The notes below the pieces were generated by a model that worked only from the letters and a program-made list of their open reading frames with translations, did no database searches and had not been told where the DNA came from. Of a stretch of DNA of 64,000 nucleotides, positions 55,701 to 64,000 are shown piece by piece (position 1 is the first letter of the stretch; each line of letters opens with the position of its first letter). The DNA is taken from positions 15,190,331 to 15,254,330 of the forward strand of contig OX442415.1 of assembly GCA_949361645.1 (NCBI GenBank), read 5' to 3'. The stretch comes from Spongilla lacustris. Taxonomy: Eukaryota > Porifera > Demospongiae > Spongillida > Spongillidae. Position numbers and translations under genes: made by a program.

Positions 55701-57409
55701 CTTTGACAGGGACTTCCCACATTCATCTTGACACCCCTTTATCCTATACCTACATACCAACCGTCATTACTTGGACTCCATTTTGTTCACCTCCTTCATA
55801 ATGCATCTTCCCCTACCCTCCCCCCCAACTGAGATCCAGCTGTCATTTGTGTGTACATTGTTTTTTTTTTGTCTTTTTTTTTTTTTGCTTGAGAGTTGTT
55901 CTGTGCAGTAGATAGGACTTCATGTGTATACATGTAAGGTGTACACTTTTCACATGTGGTATTAAATGGCTGAGCGCTTTATCAGGGCACATTCCTATCT
56001 ATCTGTACCCAGGGCTACTGTAACAGCAGTCTGTGTGTGTGTGTACATGTATGTTCTGAAAGTTATAGCTGTTAAAATCGTTATAGTAGATGTAAGGAAA
56101 GAGGGAGGGGCGGGTGGTACACAACCATGATATGGTATCATGCTTTGGCAAAACTCACCCCCACCAGGGAATATTGCCCATCGAGTCTCCACTAGTCCCA
56201 TCTTGGCATTTGTTGCTGTTCAAACATACATGTAAGGAAAAGATGTGTGTGTGTGTGTGTGTTTTTTTAATTTATTTAAAGACCCCATTTTTCTAATAAA
56301 AGTGCACCCGCCTCACCTGCTATTCTGATGTCACAGGCCAGTGCTATCTCCAGGCCCCCTCCCAGCGCGGTCCCGTCCAGCGCAGCTATCACAGGGACGG
56401 GGAGGTCGGCCAGGTCAGACACACTCCTCCGCAGCCGGCTCACAAAGGGCGCCACCTCCTCCGGCCTCATCTCTCCCCTCTCCTTGAGGTCGGCCCCCGA
56501 GCAGAAGGTGCCCGGGACCTCACTCCTCAGGATGACCGTCCTCACGTCGTTGTCGTGCTTGAGCTCTGCAAGGCTCTCCTCTATCTGCATGCATGCAGGA
56601 GGGGTGGGGGTGGTAGGGGACATAGCATGTGCGGTGGTGTGGTGAATTAACTGATCATACAGCTTGCTATAGGCATTGCTGATGATATACTTAGGATGGG
56701 ATGAAGCATAAATTTATGTGAGCTCATGCGTCGGGTTGCTCTTGACGATTGGCCATTGACCTACTAAAATCTGCTTCCCAAATGGTCGCCCTATTTTGCT
56801 TAGCAATTGACCTCTGCCAGGCTCTCATCTGCATGCAAGAGTGGCGGTGTGTACTGCTCTAACAGATCGATCAGCTTGCTATAGGCATTGCCGATAAAGC
56901 AGATGAAGCATTGTGTGTGAGCTCATGCTTGTAGATTGGGCATTGACCTATAAGAATAGCTGCTCCCCCGTGCAATGCATGGTTGCTCAGCGACAAATTA
57001 ACTTCAATTAGCTGCAGCAAATCAACGGCACCAGCTCATGTCCAATTTTTTCCTTTTTAAATAATAAATGCAATATAATTAAATTGATATTCAACTCACT
57101 TGATTGATGAACAATCTGCCTATGGCGTTTTTCTTTGCAGGTCTGTTCATCACCAGTACAGCAACACCTGCATAATGGGTATCTTAATCTTACCGCTTCA
57201 GATGATATGGCGTATCATATAACGGTTCGTTTAATAATTGTATGTTTCTGTCCTGCGAAGAGCCCGTAATATCACCGGTTACCTTGGCATTCTCCTTCAA
57301 GCCTATCTAGCCTCAGCTCCCGTTCACTATCCAGCGTAGACCAGTACCGCACGGCACGAGCCACGGGCAGAGCCCTAGTGTACGACTTGAACAAAGCAAC
57401 GAGCGCCAT
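52760..57409 (-). CDS. AUH/ECHDC2-like mitochondrial enoyl-CoA hydratase, 8 exons
   Basis: Exons: 57283-57409, 57100-57167, 56317-56584, 56159-56215, 53125-53312, 53001-53051, 52896-52943, 52760-52837; phases agree throughout. The N-terminus ([20 protein letters not shown]) looks like a mitochondrial targeting peptide. The crotonase fold shows [23 protein letters not shown] sequence, the oxyanion motif [22 protein letters not shown]...[12 protein letters not shown] and a typical C-terminus ([20 protein letters not shown]). AUH hydrates methylglutaconyl-CoA in leucine breakdown; ECHDC2 is its close paralogue. The first catalytic Glu (LVET) is present, but the second (AKE in AUH) reads AKQ. The 2.85-kb intron 4 hosts two other genes. 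AUH versus ECHDC2 cannot be decided by eye. Confidence 0.87.
53543..54409 (-). CDS. ECI1-like enoyl-CoA isomerase, intronless, 288 aa
   Basis: An uninterrupted 288-codon frame with a basic, hydrophobic N-terminus ([20 protein letters not shown]) suited to mitochondrial import. It follows mitochondrial delta3-delta2-enoyl-CoA isomerase (ECI1) along its length: [90 protein letters not shown], and a C-terminal [19 protein letters not shown]. Length matches the family. The catalytic glutamate in GLNETQLGIIAP of known enzymes is replaced by alanine 164 in [12 protein letters not shown], so isomerase activity is doubtful. It lies entirely within intron 4 of the hydratase gene on the same strand. 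Lack of introns suggests origin by retroposition. Confidence 0.87.
   Translation of the reverse strand: MNASFVLRQTTCCRLLSFARHACRYRHHAAIGVTTETFGGKYHVAKISMNHPPVNSFDIPLVASLTSHLEELQTSGKIDGIIITSGVSRTFSAGLDLKELHGVTPEHLRKFWKLVQDLWLCLYSSRVPTVAAINGHCLAAGTIIAAACDHRVAAEGEYGVGVTAAKVGIIAPSWFLLMLTHLMGQRQTELALQQGLLFKPEEALKMGLVDRVCKGERLAEESLSALEPYLSVSPLSRATMKLSLRGELIDRFVRTRTEDMEKFVGFVLQDSVQKNLGDYIQKLKSKKQ
54410..54544. promoter_or_regulatory. Shared divergent promoter region
   Basis: The 135 bases between two opposed start codons must hold both promoters. Visible motifs are an E-box CACGTG (54423-54428), a CCAAT box (54437-54441), a GC-rich GCGCGCCGGCC stretch, and GCGGGAAA (54478-54485), which matches the E2F consensus. 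No TATA box at a convincing distance for either gene, although TATATAG occurs at 54494-54500. Confidence 0.5.
54545..55731 (+). CDS. NOL4-like protein, 2 exons
   Basis: Exons 54545-55210 and 55474-55731, with donor ATG|GTAAGC and acceptor CTAAG|A, giving about 307 residues. The first 100 residues are rich in proline and tyrosine. The conserved part reads [16 protein letters not shown]...[62 protein letters not shown] and [13 protein letters not shown], which parallels the order in vertebrate NOL4/NOL4L. The H-x5-H ... C-x2-C arrangement also resembles an integrase-type zinc site. The start is the ATG at 54545 (an in-frame GTG upstream is ignored). It lies on the opposite strand inside intron 4 of the hydratase gene. 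Molecular function is unknown for the family. Confidence 0.65.
55732..56158. other. 3' flank of the NOL4-like gene inside the hydratase intron
   Basis: Contains T-rich runs at 55860-55887 and an ATTAAA at 55961-55966. No further coding potential. Confidence 0.5.
55961..55966 (+). terminator. Possible poly(A) signal of the NOL4-like gene
   Basis: ATTAAA about 230 bases after the stop codon. Confidence 0.4.
56585..57099. other. Hydratase-gene intron 2 with an internal duplication
   Basis: Two similar blocks (about 56645-56800 and 56865-56960) share GATCA-CAGCTTGCTATAGGCATTGC-GAT and GTGAGCTCATGC-T, indicating a partial tandem duplication. No gene. Confidence 0.55.
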
Positions 57410-57566
57410 GGAAAATATGAAATTACTATTAACGTATAAATAGAACTTGCAGCAAACCAGCCCCTCCCATCATTAAAAATACCGTCAACAACAACAACAA
57501 AAAAAAAGAAACGCACCAAAAAGGGTTAAAGTGATGCAAGTGCAAGCGCTTTATAGCAAGCGTGGT

Positions 57567-63969
<6,403 letters not shown>

Positions 63970-64000
63970 CTGTGATGGGAGGAGGGAGGGAGGGGGGGAG

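Overview
The window looks like nuclear DNA of an invertebrate animal, most likely a sponge. The genes are metazoan (an axonemal dynein, MCM2, a SAMD9-like protein, a NOL4-like protein), introns are numerous and short, and intergenic spaces are tight. Microsatellites and the palindrome TACATGTA are very abundant in introns. The sponge assignment is an impression from genome style and is not proven by any single feature.

Layout. Bases 1-13,400 hold a decayed Ty3/gypsy fragment (1.9-2.3 kb), a large intronless gene on the minus strand (2,513-8,491) encoding a 1,992-residue SAMD9-family STAND NTPase, a 1.4-kb DNA transposon with 65-bp terminal inverted repeats and a perfect 9-bp target duplication (8,867-10,265), a long polypyrimidine tract and a foldback MITE. 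Bases 13,428-19,316 are bracketed by a pair of hairpin-forming inverted repeats; inside sits a 4.1-kb Ty3/gypsy element with unusually short LTRs (77 and 106 bp) and a 5-bp target duplication, broken by frameshifts, and a remnant that looks like a non-LTR retrotransposon.

Bases 19,485-63,969 are a compact run of three genes on the minus strand, transcribed from high to low coordinates: MCM2 (3' part only; its 5' end lies beyond the window), an AUH/ECHDC2-like enoyl-CoA hydratase in 8 exons, and a complete inner-arm axonemal dynein heavy chain, DNAH6, for which I could place 78 exons with consistent splice phases. The coding ends are separated by only 157 and 121 bp. Intron 4 of the hydratase gene contains two further genes: an intronless ECI1-like isomerase (same strand) and a two-exon NOL4-like gene (opposite strand) that diverge from a shared 135-bp promoter region. 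The two crotonase-family proteins each lack one expected catalytic glutamate.

The most unusual pattern is at splice sites. In at least three introns a minisatellite includes the last bases of the exon together with the 5' splice site, so the exon/intron junction is repeated several to many times. At several other introns the 3' splice site is preceded by very large (TCCC)n, (TCCCC)n or similar arrays that form giant polypyrimidine tracts. The other candidate for a distinctive system is the SAMD9-like gene, which appears to carry two AlbA-type modules and no SAM domain. All gene models come from reading splice signals and protein similarity by eye, without any alignment or database search.
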